Under the pieces are notes generated by a model. It saw only the letters and a list, made by a program, of their open reading frames with translations, did not search any database and was not told the DNA's origin. Below are positions 37,057 through 46,072 of a DNA stretch of 64,000 bases, one piece after another. Where the stretch lies: contig JAGVQM010000039.1 in assembly GCA_020051695.1 (NCBI GenBank), positions 36,881 through 100,880 on the forward strand. Direction: 5' to 3'. The position numbers and the translations under genes were made by a program. Positions within the stretch are counted from its first letter, which is position 1. Every line of letters begins with the position of its first letter. The stretch is from Candidatus Zixiibacteriota bacterium (GTDB lineage Bacteria; Zixibacteria; MSB-5A5; WJJR01; JAJRUJ01).

Positions 37057-38265
37057 ATGGCAGTCATAGCGATTCTCAGCGGTTCATATTGTCATGGCGA
37101 ACTGGTCGAAACAGCCGTTGCCGAACAACTCCAATACCCCATGATCAACGACGATCTTCTGGCCCTGGCTTCCGAGCGGCACAGCATCGGCAAAGACCGC
37201 CTGCTGCGGTCTTTGACCGGTCCCGATCCTTTCTTTAATAAATTTTCCCGCGAGCGACAGAAAAACCTGGCTTACCTTGAGGAAGCCCTGGCTGAACTAA
37301 TCCAACGAGACAATGTTCTCCTCACGGGTTGCGCTGTTTTCCTGATCCCGGGCAATATCGGCCATGTTTTGAAGGTGTGCCTTATTGCCAATCAGCGGTT
37401 CCGGATAAATCTGGCGATGGAACAGGACCATCTTGCTGAAGCGGCCGCCACCGAGCGCATTGAAGAGTACGACAAACAGGTCGCCTCCTGTGCCAATTAT
37501 CTCCTGGACAAACCGGCGTATGACGAGACGTTGTTTGATCTGGTGGTTCCGATGCAGGATACACCGGTCGACAAGGCGATCGAAATGATTCGTGGTCAGG
37601 CGCTTTCGGACGCAATACGGACTACCGAGCGGTCTCGCGAACTTGCCGCGGATTTCCTGTTGGCGGCAAAAGTGAAGGTGGCGCTGGCCGAAGCCGGTCA
37701 TGACGTCGATGTTTTTGCCGAGAGCGGCCGGGTCACCGTCCGGATCAACGAACAGGCCGTGCGGATGGGCAAGCTGGAAAGCAAATTGAAACGTCTGGCC
37801 GGCGATGTGCCGGGTGTGACCGAAGTGACGACCGGGTTGGGGCCGAAGTTTAACCCGCCGTCGTTGAATCCCTGGAACAGGATCGAGATGCCGCCGAAAA
37901 TCATGCTGGTCGATGATGAAAAGGAATTTGTCCATACTCTTTCGGAACGTCTGAAAACCAGGAATCTTGAGAGTGCAATCGCCTATGACGGGGAACAGGC
38001 GCTGGAGATGCTGGATCGGGACGTCCCGGACGTCATTGTCCTGGACCTCAAGATGCCCGGCATCGACGGCATCGAAACCCTGAGGCGCGTCAAAGGCAGC
38101 CACCCGGATGTCGAAGTCATTATTCTTACCGGCCACGGTTCGGACCAGGAGCAGGTGATGGCCGAAGAGTTGGGTGCTTTTGCCTACCTTCACAAGCCGG
38201 TGAATATTAACGAATTGGCGCAAGTCATGAGAGAGGCGTACGCCCGCAAGACGCGCAAACGCTAA
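37057..38265 (+). CDS. cytidylate-kinase-like / response-regulator receiver fusion
   Basis: A 402-residue protein. Residues 1 to about 190 resemble the cytidylate-kinase-like family (Cytidylate_kin2): a modified P-loop ILSGSYCHGELVETAVAEQL and helical nucleotide-binding region. About 195-275 is a small alpha/beta domain. About 286-400 is a canonical receiver domain: acidic pair in LVDDE, phospho-acceptor Asp in VLDLKMPGIDG, Lys in LHKPVN. It begins the signalling block and is followed by a kinase and two further receivers. Whether the kinase-like domain is active is unknown; the P-loop lacks the usual Lys-Ser/Thr. Confidence 0.75.
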   Translation: MAVIAILSGSYCHGELVETAVAEQLQYPMINDDLLALASERHSIGKDRLLRSLTGPDPFFNKFSRERQKNLAYLEEALAELIQRDNVLLTGCAVFLIPGNIGHVLKVCLIANQRFRINLAMEQDHLAEAAATERIEEYDKQVASCANYLLDKPAYDETLFDLVVPMQDTPVDKAIEMIRGQALSDAIRTTERSRELAADFLLAAKVKVALAEAGHDVDVFAESGRVTVRINEQAVRMGKLESKLKRLAGDVPGVTEVTTGLGPKFNPPSLNPWNRIEMPPKIMLVDDEKEFVHTLSERLKTRNLESAIAYDGEQALEMLDRDVPDVIVLDLKMPGIDGIETLRRVKGSHPDVEVIILTGHGSDQEQVMAEELGAFAYLHKPVNINELAQVMREAYARKTRKR

Positions 38266-38328
38266 GCCCGATCCTGCCGTCGCCGGACGGAAAAGTCACC
38301 GTTGGCGGCAGGCGCAGGTGTGCATCTG

Positions 38329-40032
38329 ATGGAGCATAACCCGGCAGACATCTCACCGCGACCGAAAAACCCAACGGTCGGATTGCCCCGGTACCGCCGC
38401 CTGCGCTGGAACCTGATTGTGATCCCGTCTCTGGCGGCGCTGGTGCCGTTAATCATCATGGCGGCAATCAACTATCGCCAGGACGTTGCGGCGTACAAAT
38501 CGGAAAGCCGCTATGCGATCTCGCGCCTGTTGTCCAACACCAGACGGTCGTTGCAGTTTGCCCTGGAGGAACGGCGGGCGGTGCTTACGCTCATCGCCAA
38601 GAACCGGTCTCTGGAGGATTTGAGCAACGACGCCCGGTTGATGGCCATCCTGCGGGATTTGAAAGAATCGTTTGGGGATTTTGTGGACCTCGGGTTAATT
38701 GACGGCGCGGGTGTTCAGTCTTTTTATGCCGGTCCGTATGCCTTAAAAGGCGCGAATTATAAAGACCAGCCCTGGTTCCATGAAGTGTCTCTCCGTGGTG
38801 TCTATGTCAGTGACGTCTTTCAGGGTTTGCGAAAATTCCCCCATTTTGTCATCGCCATTGCCCGGGAGATGAAAGATGGGGAGTATTACGTCCTCCGGGC
38901 CACCATCGATACCGAATTGCTTAGTCGCCAGATCTATGCCCTAGAGCTGATCGAGCGGGCGGACATGTTCATCATCAATAAAGACGGGGTCCTGCAGACC
39001 CGCTCGGCGTTCCATGGCGAGGTGCTCGACAGCGTGGCGCTGAACATCCCGCCGCATATTCTCGATCGTGAGATCATCGAAGAGAAAGACCTGCCGGGGG
39101 GTGAACGGATGACCATGGGGTTTGCCGCCATTGCGGGCAGCCCCTTTGTTCTGGTGGCGTTAAGTGTCCGCGAGGCCTCGTTCACGCACTGGCTTTATGA
39201 GCGGTCAGATGTTATTTTGTTTTTGATCGCCAGCGTCGTGGTGATCCTGGTCGTCGTCTCCTTCCGCTCCAAGCATGTGATTTCCCGCCTGCAGGAATCC
39301 GACAGCCGCCGGGCCAAGATGCTGCACAATCTGGAATACACCAACAAGATGGCCACGTTGGGGCGGCTGGCGGCGGGTGTGGCGCATGAAGTCAACAACC
39401 CGCTGGCCATTATCAATGAGAAGGCCGGTTTGATCAAGGATATCGCCACTCATGAAGGAGATTTTCCCAAGAAAGACAAGATTATCTCCCTGGTGGATTC
39501 GATCACTACATCGGTTGACCGGTGCAGCCGGGTTACCCGCCGGCTGTTGGGTTTCGGCCGTCGCATGGAGACCCGCAGGGAACAAATTGACGTCAAGTCG
39601 CTGATCGATGATGTCCTGGATTTCCAGCGGACCGAAGCCGCGCACCGCAATATTCGGATCAATGTCCAGTCCGCGCCCGAGGTGTCGCCGATCCAGAGCG
39701 ACCGCGGGCAGTTGCAGCAGGTGTTCCTGAACATCATCAGTAATGCATACGCGGCGGTGGAGGACGGGGGCACAATAGACGTGGCGATCTCACAACTGAA
39801 CAGTAATGAGATCGCCGTGACGGTGACCGATGACGGCGTCGGTATCGAACCGAAGGACCTGCAGAACATTTTTGAGCCGTTTTTCTCGACCAAGGGGGAA
39901 GCGGGCACGGGCCTCGGCTTATCGATAACGAAAGACATCGTTGAAAAACTGGGCGGCATTATTGAAGTGCAAAGTGGAATCGGCAAAGGGACGGTTTTCA
40001 CCGTAAACATGCCCGTCGAAAAAGTGGATTAA
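38329..40032 (+). CDS. Cache-domain sensor histidine kinase
   Basis: A 567-residue membrane kinase: N-terminal membrane helix (about 35-55), extracytoplasmic Cache domain (about 60-280, with DLGLIDGAGVQSFYAG and NYKDQPWFHEV), second helix (about 292-312), HisKA with the phosphorylated His353 in GVAHEVNNPL, and HATPase (N box FLNIISNAYAAV, G1 TDDGVGIE, G2 GEAGTGLGLS). ATG 38329 is preferred; a TTG at 38302 is also open. It is directly followed by a single-domain response regulator that it probably phosphorylates. The ligand is unknown; its location before a SulP transporter suggests an anion signal (inference). Confidence 0.88.
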   Translation: MEHNPADISPRPKNPTVGLPRYRRLRWNLIVIPSLAALVPLIIMAAINYRQDVAAYKSESRYAISRLLSNTRRSLQFALEERRAVLTLIAKNRSLEDLSNDARLMAILRDLKESFGDFVDLGLIDGAGVQSFYAGPYALKGANYKDQPWFHEVSLRGVYVSDVFQGLRKFPHFVIAIAREMKDGEYYVLRATIDTELLSRQIYALELIERADMFIINKDGVLQTRSAFHGEVLDSVALNIPPHILDREIIEEKDLPGGERMTMGFAAIAGSPFVLVALSVREASFTHWLYERSDVILFLIASVVVILVVVSFRSKHVISRLQESDSRRAKMLHNLEYTNKMATLGRLAAGVAHEVNNPLAIINEKAGLIKDIATHEGDFPKKDKIISLVDSITTSVDRCSRVTRRLLGFGRRMETRREQIDVKSLIDDVLDFQRTEAAHRNIRINVQSAPEVSPIQSDRGQLQQVFLNIISNAYAAVEDGGTIDVAISQLNSNEIAVTVTDDGVGIEPKDLQNIFEPFFSTKGEAGTGLGLSITKDIVEKLGGIIEVQSGIGKGTVFTVNMPVEKVD

Positions 40033-40043
40033 GGAGCATTGTT

Positions 40044-40424
40044 GTGAGTGACTTTCGCGTCTTGCTGGTCGATGACGAAGCGGAGCTGGCCTCGGCGCTG
40101 GTCGAACGGCTGGAATACCGGGGGATTGCCATGGACTACGCGACCGACGGGGCCGGCGCCCTCAAACGACTCCAAACGTCCGCCTATGATATCATCGTCA
40201 TCGATTTGAAGCTGCCGGGGATGTCGGGTGAGGAATTGCTCCGGATTGTCAACACCTCCTATCCTCGATTGCCGGTGATTATGATTACCGGCCATGGGTT
40301 TGAGGAAGGCCGCGGTTATGAGAAGCCGGCGGGTGTGTATGATTTCCTGCCTAAACCGCTTGATCTTAACGAATTGATTAAAAAAATGAACGAAGCGATC
40401 AAGGCGAATGAGCCCGGACACTGA
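40044..40424 (+). CDS. single-domain response regulator
   Basis: A 126-residue receiver domain with no output domain: LLVDDEAEL, phospho-acceptor Asp in VIDLKLPGMSG, Thr in MITGHG and Lys in LPKPLD. GTG 40044 follows AAGGAGC. Its end overlaps the next gene by 17 bases. Such stand-alone receivers work in phosphorelays or by binding partners; here they are sandwiched between kinase-like genes. Confidence 0.9.
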   Translation: MSDFRVLLVDDEAELASALVERLEYRGIAMDYATDGAGALKRLQTSAYDIIVIDLKLPGMSGEELLRIVNTSYPRLPVIMITGHGFEEGRGYEKPAGVYDFLPKPLDLNELIKKMNEAIKANEPGH

Positions 40425-41085
40425 CACCAGCCATACCGATCTGCCGCTCCATGAGGGGCTGGCGTTTACCGGCGCAATTACCGCCTCGGTGACCCATGAA
40501 CTGAATAATATCTTGGGGACCATCGACCAGATCGCGGGATTACTCGAAGATCTGGCGTTTACCGCGGGGCAGGGGGAACCGATCCGGCCCGAGATGATGA
40601 ATTCATATGCCGAGAGAATTAATACCCAGACCACACGGGGCATGACCCTGGTCAGGCAGTTAAATGCCTTTGCCCATTCGGGTGACCACCCGGAAACCGA
40701 ATTTGACCTTGGTAATGCCGTGGAAAACCTGACTGGGTTGATGCGGCGGCTGGCCGGCATGCAGCGGATCGAACTGGCCGTCACCCTCCCGGATGATCCG
40801 GTCATCGTCAGATGCAATCCTTTTTTCCTCCGGCATCTGTTGTTTCTCGCGCTCCGGGGGCTGCTGGCCTCAGCCCGGCAAAAGACCACACTGGAAGTTG
40901 CTCTCGTGGCGCGGGAGGAACGGGCGATGATTACACTGCAAGCTGTCCGGGAAGGGACGCCGGGTCCCATACCGCAGCCGGGTCATCTGGCGTGGCTTGC
41001 TTCGCGGTTGTCGGGGGAGTACACAGAACAACTCGATGGTGAGAATATCGTATTTTGTTTCAGTATTCCGGTCCTCACGCGGTAA
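40408..41085 (+). CDS. histidine-kinase-like protein without recognisable ATPase motifs
   Basis: A 225-residue cytoplasmic protein with a clear HisKA helix (VTHELNNILGTIDQIAGLL) and an H-box His near residue 30. The C-terminal half has the length of an HATPase domain but lacks the N, G1 and G2 motifs (no DxGxG, no GxGL). It probably cannot bind ATP and may act as a histidine phosphotransfer or dimerisation partner between the flanking receivers. Overlaps the upstream receiver gene; followed 67 bases later by another receiver. Confidence 0.7.
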   Translation: MSPDTDTSHTDLPLHEGLAFTGAITASVTHELNNILGTIDQIAGLLEDLAFTAGQGEPIRPEMMNSYAERINTQTTRGMTLVRQLNAFAHSGDHPETEFDLGNAVENLTGLMRRLAGMQRIELAVTLPDDPVIVRCNPFFLRHLLFLALRGLLASARQKTTLEVALVAREERAMITLQAVREGTPGPIPQPGHLAWLASRLSGEYTEQLDGENIVFCFSIPVLTR

Positions 41086-41152
41086 CGGTGGGCTGGAGAT
41101 GCAAAGATGCGGACCGCCATGCGGGGCCGGCCTGCGGAAGGGGAATGAATAA

Positions 41153-41584
41153 ATGGCAGAGTTACGAGTCCTGATCGTTGACGATGAAGAGGACTTCGCC
41201 GCCACACTTGCCGAGCGGATGAACGGCCGCGGCCTTATTGCCGAAACCGTCTCCAGCGGCGAAGAAGCACTGATTGCCGTCAGCCGGGCAGTGTACGATG
41301 CAGTTGTGCTGGACTTGGCCATGCCGGGCATGGACGGTATTGAAACACTGAAACGCATGCTGGCGATCAAGCCCCAACTGCAGGTTATCCTCCTGACAGG
41401 CCGGGGCACGATTGAGAAAGGCATCGAATCCATTCGCAGCGGGGCCTTTGAATTCTTGGAGAAACCAATCAAATTCGATACGTTGTTGAGCAAAGTCAAC
41501 GAGGCGAAATCACGGGCCATGGCGTTGACCGAGGAAAAAACGAAGGATATGATCGAGGAAATGCTCCGGCGCTGGGGCTGCTGA
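41153..41584 (+). CDS. single-domain response regulator
   Basis: A 143-residue receiver domain: LIVDDEEDF, Asp in VLDLAMPGMDG, Thr in LLTGRG, Lys in LEKPIK. A 20-residue helical tail (MALTEEKTKDMIEEMLRR) follows the receiver. AAGGGG precedes ATG 41153. Third receiver of the block, between the kinase-like protein and the SulP transporter. Confidence 0.9.
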   Translation: MAELRVLIVDDEEDFAATLAERMNGRGLIAETVSSGEEALIAVSRAVYDAVVLDLAMPGMDGIETLKRMLAIKPQLQVILLTGRGTIEKGIESIRSGAFEFLEKPIKFDTLLSKVNEAKSRAMALTEEKTKDMIEEMLRRWGC

Positions 41585-41732
41585 CCAGTTGTAGCGGGGC
41601 AGGCGGGTGAGGGGCATTTTGAACCATCTGCCTCGGCCCCGGAGTGATGATCACGGCGGCAACGAACAACATGCGGGCCTGCAGTATCGCGGATGACGGC
41701 GATGCGGAATGCAGACCTGCCGGGAACCGACA

Positions 41733-43895
41733 ATGATTGCCAAATATATCCCCATCGTTTTTCCCTTTGTGGTCTGGGTCCGCGGATATTCGCTGGCTGA
41801 CTTTCGCCACGACCTCGTCGGCGGATTGACCGTCGCCCTCGTGCTGATCCCGCAGTCGATGGCGTACGCGCAACTGGCCGGGCTTCCCGCTTACTACGGT
41901 CTTTATGCGGCGCTGTTGCCGCCGATTATCGCATCGCTGTTCGGCTCCAGCCGGCAACTGGCGACCGGCCCGGTGGCCGTCGTTTCATTGATGACCGCTA
42001 CCGCGTTGGAACCGATCGCCACGGCGGGCAGCGCGAATTTTATCGCCTATGCCATCCTGCTGGCGCTACTCGTGGGCATTTTCCAATTCCTGCTGGGTGT
42101 AGTCCGGATGGGGCTGGTCGTCAATTTTCTTTCGCATCCGGTGGTTAGCGGATTTACCAACGCCGCGGCCATTATCATCGCTTCATCACAGTTGTCCAAG
42201 CTCTTTGGTGTGTATGTCGAGGCGGGGGAGCATCATTACCAGACCATCGGCAATGTCATCGTGGAGGCCTGGCGTTATACCCACTGGACCACATTTCTCC
42301 TGGCGGTGCTGGCTTTCGCGACCATGATCATTCTCCGCCGGATCAGCCGGCATATCCCCAATGTTTTAGTCGCCGTCGTCCTGACCGCCGCAATTTCATG
42401 GGCCATTGGTTTTGAGCAGACAGCTAAAGTGCAAGTGGACCGGATTGACTCAGCCGAATTTCGCGGCCTGGTTGCCGGATTTAATGAAACGTTGTTGTTG
42501 ATCAATGAAAAGGCCTTGCAGCGGGTTGCTCTCCGGGCCCGGAGCGACAGTCTCAATCACGCCGCTGCCTTGCAAGATCCCCGTATGCTGGATCTTGAAC
42601 ATGAAACCAGACTATTGAATGTCGAACTCGATGAACTTAGGGAAAAGGCGGCTGGATTTCGGGTTGAGCTGCGACGGTGTCATTTTGCGGCAATCCATGA
42701 TTCGCTCGGTCGGCAACATTTTGTTTTGCGGGGCGGCATTCCGCCGGGCACACAGTGCGATGATCGTTGCTGGCGTATAAAAATCGGCACCGGCAATCTG
42801 GACACCACCGCACTCGTGCTTTCCTGCGGCGGTGCTGTGGTCGGCACAATCCCGGCGGGTCTGCCGGCGTTCAGCCTCCCCCGCATCGATTTTTCCGTCG
42901 CCCTTGATTTGCTGCCGATTGCGATGATTATCTCCCTGCTGGGGTTCATGGAGGCAATTTCCATTGCCCGGGCCATGGCGGCACGTACCGGCCAGCGCAT
43001 CGATACAAACCAGGAATTGATCGGGCAGGGACTGGCCAACATCGGCGGTGCGTTCGGCCAGAGTTATGCCGTGTCCGGGTCGTTCTCCCGCTCGGCAGTG
43101 AACATCCAGGCCGGAGCAGTCTCCGGGTTGTCCAATGTCTTCAGCAGTCTGATTGTTGTCGTTGTCTTGCTGTTCCTCACACCGCTGTTGTACCACCTCC
43201 CGCAGTCGGTGCTGGCGGCGATCATCATGATGGCGGTAGTCGGGTTGTTGAATCTGAAATCGTTTTTCCATGCCTGGAAAGCGCAGTGGTACGACGGCAT
43301 GATCGGCATTGTCACGTTTGTCTGTACGCTGCTTTTCGCCCCGCACCTGGACCGTGGGATCATGATTGGTGTGGTTTTGTCGCTGCTGCTGTATCTGGTC
43401 CGCAATATGAAACCGGCGATCGCCATGTTGTCCCTGGCGGCCGACGGTACCTATCGCAACCGCGCCCGTTTCAACCTCGGGCAGTGCCCCTATGTCGCGG
43501 TCATCCGCTATGCCGGATCGTTAATGTTTTCCAATGTCAATTACCTCGAAACACGGGTTATTGAGATCGTGCGCACCATGCCCGACTTGCGGCATGTCCT
43601 GTTGGTGGGTAACGGGATCAATGAGCTCGATGCTTCAGGTGTGGACTCGCTGTCGGGTTTGATCGACCGACTGCACGGGCAAAGCATCCGGTTTTCCGTC
43701 AGTGGGCTGAATGATGCCGCGCTCGACGTGTTGAAACGGACCGGGCTGGCCGCCAAGATTGGGGAAAACAATATCTACCGCAATGCCTCGCGGGCGGTGG
43801 ACGGCATCTGGGAACAGGCGCACCTCCATGTGACCGAAGAACACTGCCCACTCCGTGAACATAAGTACGGCGCCGGATTTCCTCCAGCCGGTTGA
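41733..43895 (+). CDS. SulP-family anion transporter with STAS domain and long insertion
   Basis: A 720-residue inner-membrane transporter. The SulP signature is clear in the first helices (GGLTVALVLIPQSMAYAQLAG, shortened here to LTVALVLIPQSMAYAQ) and in SYAVSGSFSRSAVN. The STAS domain is C-terminal (about 580-690; ELDASGVDSLSGLIDRL). Between helices, about residues 230-370, is an insertion of around 130 residues with a coiled-coil-like stretch (LEHETRLLNVELDELREKA). ATG 41733 fits the family N-terminus better than ATG 41709. SulP proteins carry sulfate, bicarbonate or similar anions; substrate not determinable here. Confidence 0.88.
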   Translation: MIAKYIPIVFPFVVWVRGYSLADFRHDLVGGLTVALVLIPQSMAYAQLAGLPAYYGLYAALLPPIIASLFGSSRQLATGPVAVVSLMTATALEPIATAGSANFIAYAILLALLVGIFQFLLGVVRMGLVVNFLSHPVVSGFTNAAAIIIASSQLSKLFGVYVEAGEHHYQTIGNVIVEAWRYTHWTTFLLAVLAFATMIILRRISRHIPNVLVAVVLTAAISWAIGFEQTAKVQVDRIDSAEFRGLVAGFNETLLLINEKALQRVALRARSDSLNHAAALQDPRMLDLEHETRLLNVELDELREKAAGFRVELRRCHFAAIHDSLGRQHFVLRGGIPPGTQCDDRCWRIKIGTGNLDTTALVLSCGGAVVGTIPAGLPAFSLPRIDFSVALDLLPIAMIISLLGFMEAISIARAMAARTGQRIDTNQELIGQGLANIGGAFGQSYAVSGSFSRSAVNIQAGAVSGLSNVFSSLIVVVVLLFLTPLLYHLPQSVLAAIIMMAVVGLLNLKSFFHAWKAQWYDGMIGIVTFVCTLLFAPHLDRGIMIGVVLSLLLYLVRNMKPAIAMLSLAADGTYRNRARFNLGQCPYVAVIRYAGSLMFSNVNYLETRVIEIVRTMPDLRHVLLVGNGINELDASGVDSLSGLIDRLHGQSIRFSVSGLNDAALDVLKRTGLAAKIGENNIYRNASRAVDGIWEQAHLHVTEEHCPLREHKYGAGFPPAG

Positions 43896-44116
43896 CCAGC
43901 GCGGCGCAGGGACTGATCATGCCACTTTCTTCGGCCGGGCGGCCGGGATACTTGCCTCGCCGGTTTGGCCGGTGACTGGTAGTGCAGCGGTGATATTTCC
44001 TGAGGCCTTGTGATCGGCCACCCGGATGTGCCCTGACACCTTTGACAAACCCGGGGTAGCGGATCGGGGGGCCGCGCCGTATGTCTATGATGAGGAATTG
44101 CTGAAGGTGATCCGCC

Positions 44117-45440
44117 ATGGCGACGAAAGGCAAGTATACCCAGCGTGATATTATACTGGATTCCATTGTCGACGGTGTTTTTACCGTGGACCGGGAATGG
44201 AAGATCACTTCTTTCAATCGCGCTGCCGAGAAAATAACCGGCATTACCCGCGCAGAGGCGCTCGGCCAGCGGTGCTGTGATGTTTTCCGGGCCAGTATCT
44301 GCGAAACAGCGTGCGCGCTCAAATAGACACTGCAGACCGGGAAATCATTGATTAACCGGGAGATCTTCATCCTCAACGCCGAGGGACGGCGCCTGCCGGT
44401 GAGTACTCCACTGCGCTTCTGGAAGACCAGCAGGGGGAGGTAATCGGCAGGAACTGGAAGGGAAATACGTTTTCGCGGATATTATCAGCCGCAACCACAA
44501 AATGCAGAAGCTTTTCAGTATTCTGCCCGGCATTGCGGTGTCCCCCAGTACGGTGCTGATTGAAGGAGAGAGCGGAACGGGCAAAGAATTATTTGCGCGG
44601 GCCATTCACAATCTGAGTAACCGTGAATCCGGGCCGTTTGTCGCCCTAAACTGCGGAGCGCTGCCGGATACATTGTTGGAATCTGAATTGTTCGGCTATC
44701 GCGCCGGCGCCTTTACCGACGCGAAGAAAGATAAGCCCGGCCGGCTGGCCCTGGCCGAGGGCAGCACCATATTCCTCGATGAAATCGGGAATATCTCGCC
44801 GGCCATGCAGGTCCGATTGTTGCGAGTGCTGCAGGATAAAACCTATGAACCGCTGGGGGGCACGAAATCGATCATCGCTGATGTTCGCGTGGTTGCCGCC
44901 ACCAATAAAGATCTCGACCAACTGCTCCAGAAGGGCGCTTTCCGGCAGGATCTCTATTATCGTATCAACATTGTGCGTTTGCATCTTCCCCCGTTGCGTG
45001 AACGCCGGGAAGATATCCCGCTGCTGGTCGAGAATTTCATCGGGCGATTCAACCGTTTATGGAAAAAGGACGTGACCGGGGTGTCGTCGGAAGTCTTGCA
45101 GTTGCTTGTCGCACACGATTTTCCGGGAAATGTCCGGGAATTGGAAAATATCATCGAACATGCTTTTGTGCTCAACCCCCATGATCTGATCAGACGGGAT
45201 CATCTCCCCGAGAACCTGCTGCACACCGGCGGACATTCGGTCCGAACCAAATCCTCCATCGCCACGCTCGTGCAAATGGAAAAGGTCTTTATTGCCGATG
45301 CCCTCCGGCGGAACAACGGGAATCGGCCGGCTGCAGCACGTGAACTGGGCATTCACAAAAGTACTCTTTTCCGCAAGATCAAGGATTTGGGCATCAGTCT
45401 CCCGCCTCAGGACGGTCGTTCTCACTCTCATCAAGGGTAG
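44117..45440 (+). pseudogene. PAS / sigma-54 activator, damaged N-terminal half
   Basis: A bacterial enhancer-binding protein broken between its PAS domain (44117-44323, VFTVDREWKITSFNRAAEK) and its AAA+ domain (intact from about 44502). Lesions: an in-frame TAG at 44324-44326 (context ALK*TLQTGK); loss of one base near 44405, after which ALLEDQQGEVIG reads in the next frame; and a missing segment of about 40-45 bases near 44447, before ELEGKYVFADIIS resumes. The remainder has Walker A GESGTGKE, GAFTDA, Walker B and a Fis-type HTH (RPAAARELGIHKSTLFRKI). It lies upstream of a sigma-54 promoter. A shorter AAA+-HTH protein could still be made from ATG 44502. Confidence 0.83.
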
Positions 45441-45442
45441 TA

Positions 45443-45477
45443 TTTTGCGACTCTTGCAGAACGTTAGGGTCGCAAAA
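45443..45477. promoter_or_regulatory. inverted repeat, candidate activator site (UAS)
   Basis: TTTTGCGAC (45443-45451) and GTCGCAAAA (45469-45477) are exact inverse complements, with three further inner pairs. It lies about 140 bases upstream of the predicted sigma-54 start, the usual distance for an enhancer site bound by an activator such as the one encoded just before. It could also end the activator transcript, but no plus-strand T-run follows. Confidence 0.5.
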
Positions 45478-45581
45478 AGGTATTATGCGGTTCATTCATC
45501 GTTCTAGCTAAAAATATAGCCACTGTTATATCTTATAGATAATCATAGGGTTAGAAGGTAGTGTCAGTCACCTGCCGAATG

Positions 45582-45597
45582 TGGCACCCATCCTGCC
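45582..45597 (+). promoter_or_regulatory. sigma-54 promoter
   Basis: TGGCACCCATCCTGCC: the -24 GG (45583-45584) and -12 GC (45595-45596) are separated by exactly ten bases, with TGGCAC matching the consensus. The first gene of the operon starts 25 bases downstream (45622) behind GGGAG. Confidence 0.82.
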
Positions 45598-45621
45598 TAA
45601 TAGAATCATTGGGAGAAAAAA

Positions 45622-46029
45622 ATGAAAGTGGCGATGCCCATTTGGCAGGGGAGGATTTCACCGGTAATGGACTCAGCGACCCGGCTGCTGATCGTGGAAT
45701 ACGACTGTGACCGTGAGGCAAATCGAACTGAAGAGTCGATAGCCGGAAGGAATATGCTGCACGTGGCCCATCATCTGGCTGAGTTGGGCATCGATACCCT
45801 CATTTGCGGCGCCATCTCGCATCCGCTGCTCTCGCTGTTCGCCGCCCAGGGGATCAGCGTGGTTCCCTGGCTTACCGGACCGGCTGAGGAAATACTTGCG
45901 GCCTTTCGCGCAAACCGGCTGGAAAATCAGCGGTTCTTGATGCCTGGCTGCCGCGCGCGCTTCCGGGGCTGTCCGCGGGGCCGGGGAAGAGGTGCGCAAC
46001 GCGGTCAACAGCAAAAGCAGAGACCATGA
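45622..46029 (+). CDS. NifX/NifB-family (ORP-like) protein with Arg/Gly tail
   Basis: A 135-residue protein of the dinitrogenase iron-molybdenum cofactor-binding family (NifX/NafY/ORP type). The domain fills residues 1 to about 108 (KVAMPIWQGRISPVMDSA, IDTLICGAISHPL). The C-terminal tail is Arg/Gly rich with two Cys (PGCRARFRGCPRGRGRG). First gene after the sigma-54 promoter; GGGAG precedes ATG 45622. Members bind Mo-containing clusters or related cofactors; absence of nif structural genes argues against nitrogen fixation here. Confidence 0.8.
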   Translation: MKVAMPIWQGRISPVMDSATRLLIVEYDCDREANRTEESIAGRNMLHVAHHLAELGIDTLICGAISHPLLSLFAAQGISVVPWLTGPAEEILAAFRANRLENQRFLMPGCRARFRGCPRGRGRGAQRGQQQKQRP

Positions 46030-46072
46030 CAGGTCTGCCACAGCACGAAATACAAAATCGGGAGAGACGAAG

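Noticed and set aside
42400..42840. Suspected frameshift pair inside the SulP gene
   Set aside because: The odd segment reads without stops and rejoins the family motif GGAVVGTIPAGLP in the same frame; an insertion explains it.
43896..44116. Coding-looking stretch before the PAS domain
   Set aside because: A few dozen open codons near 44030-44120 have no start or family match; left as intergenic.
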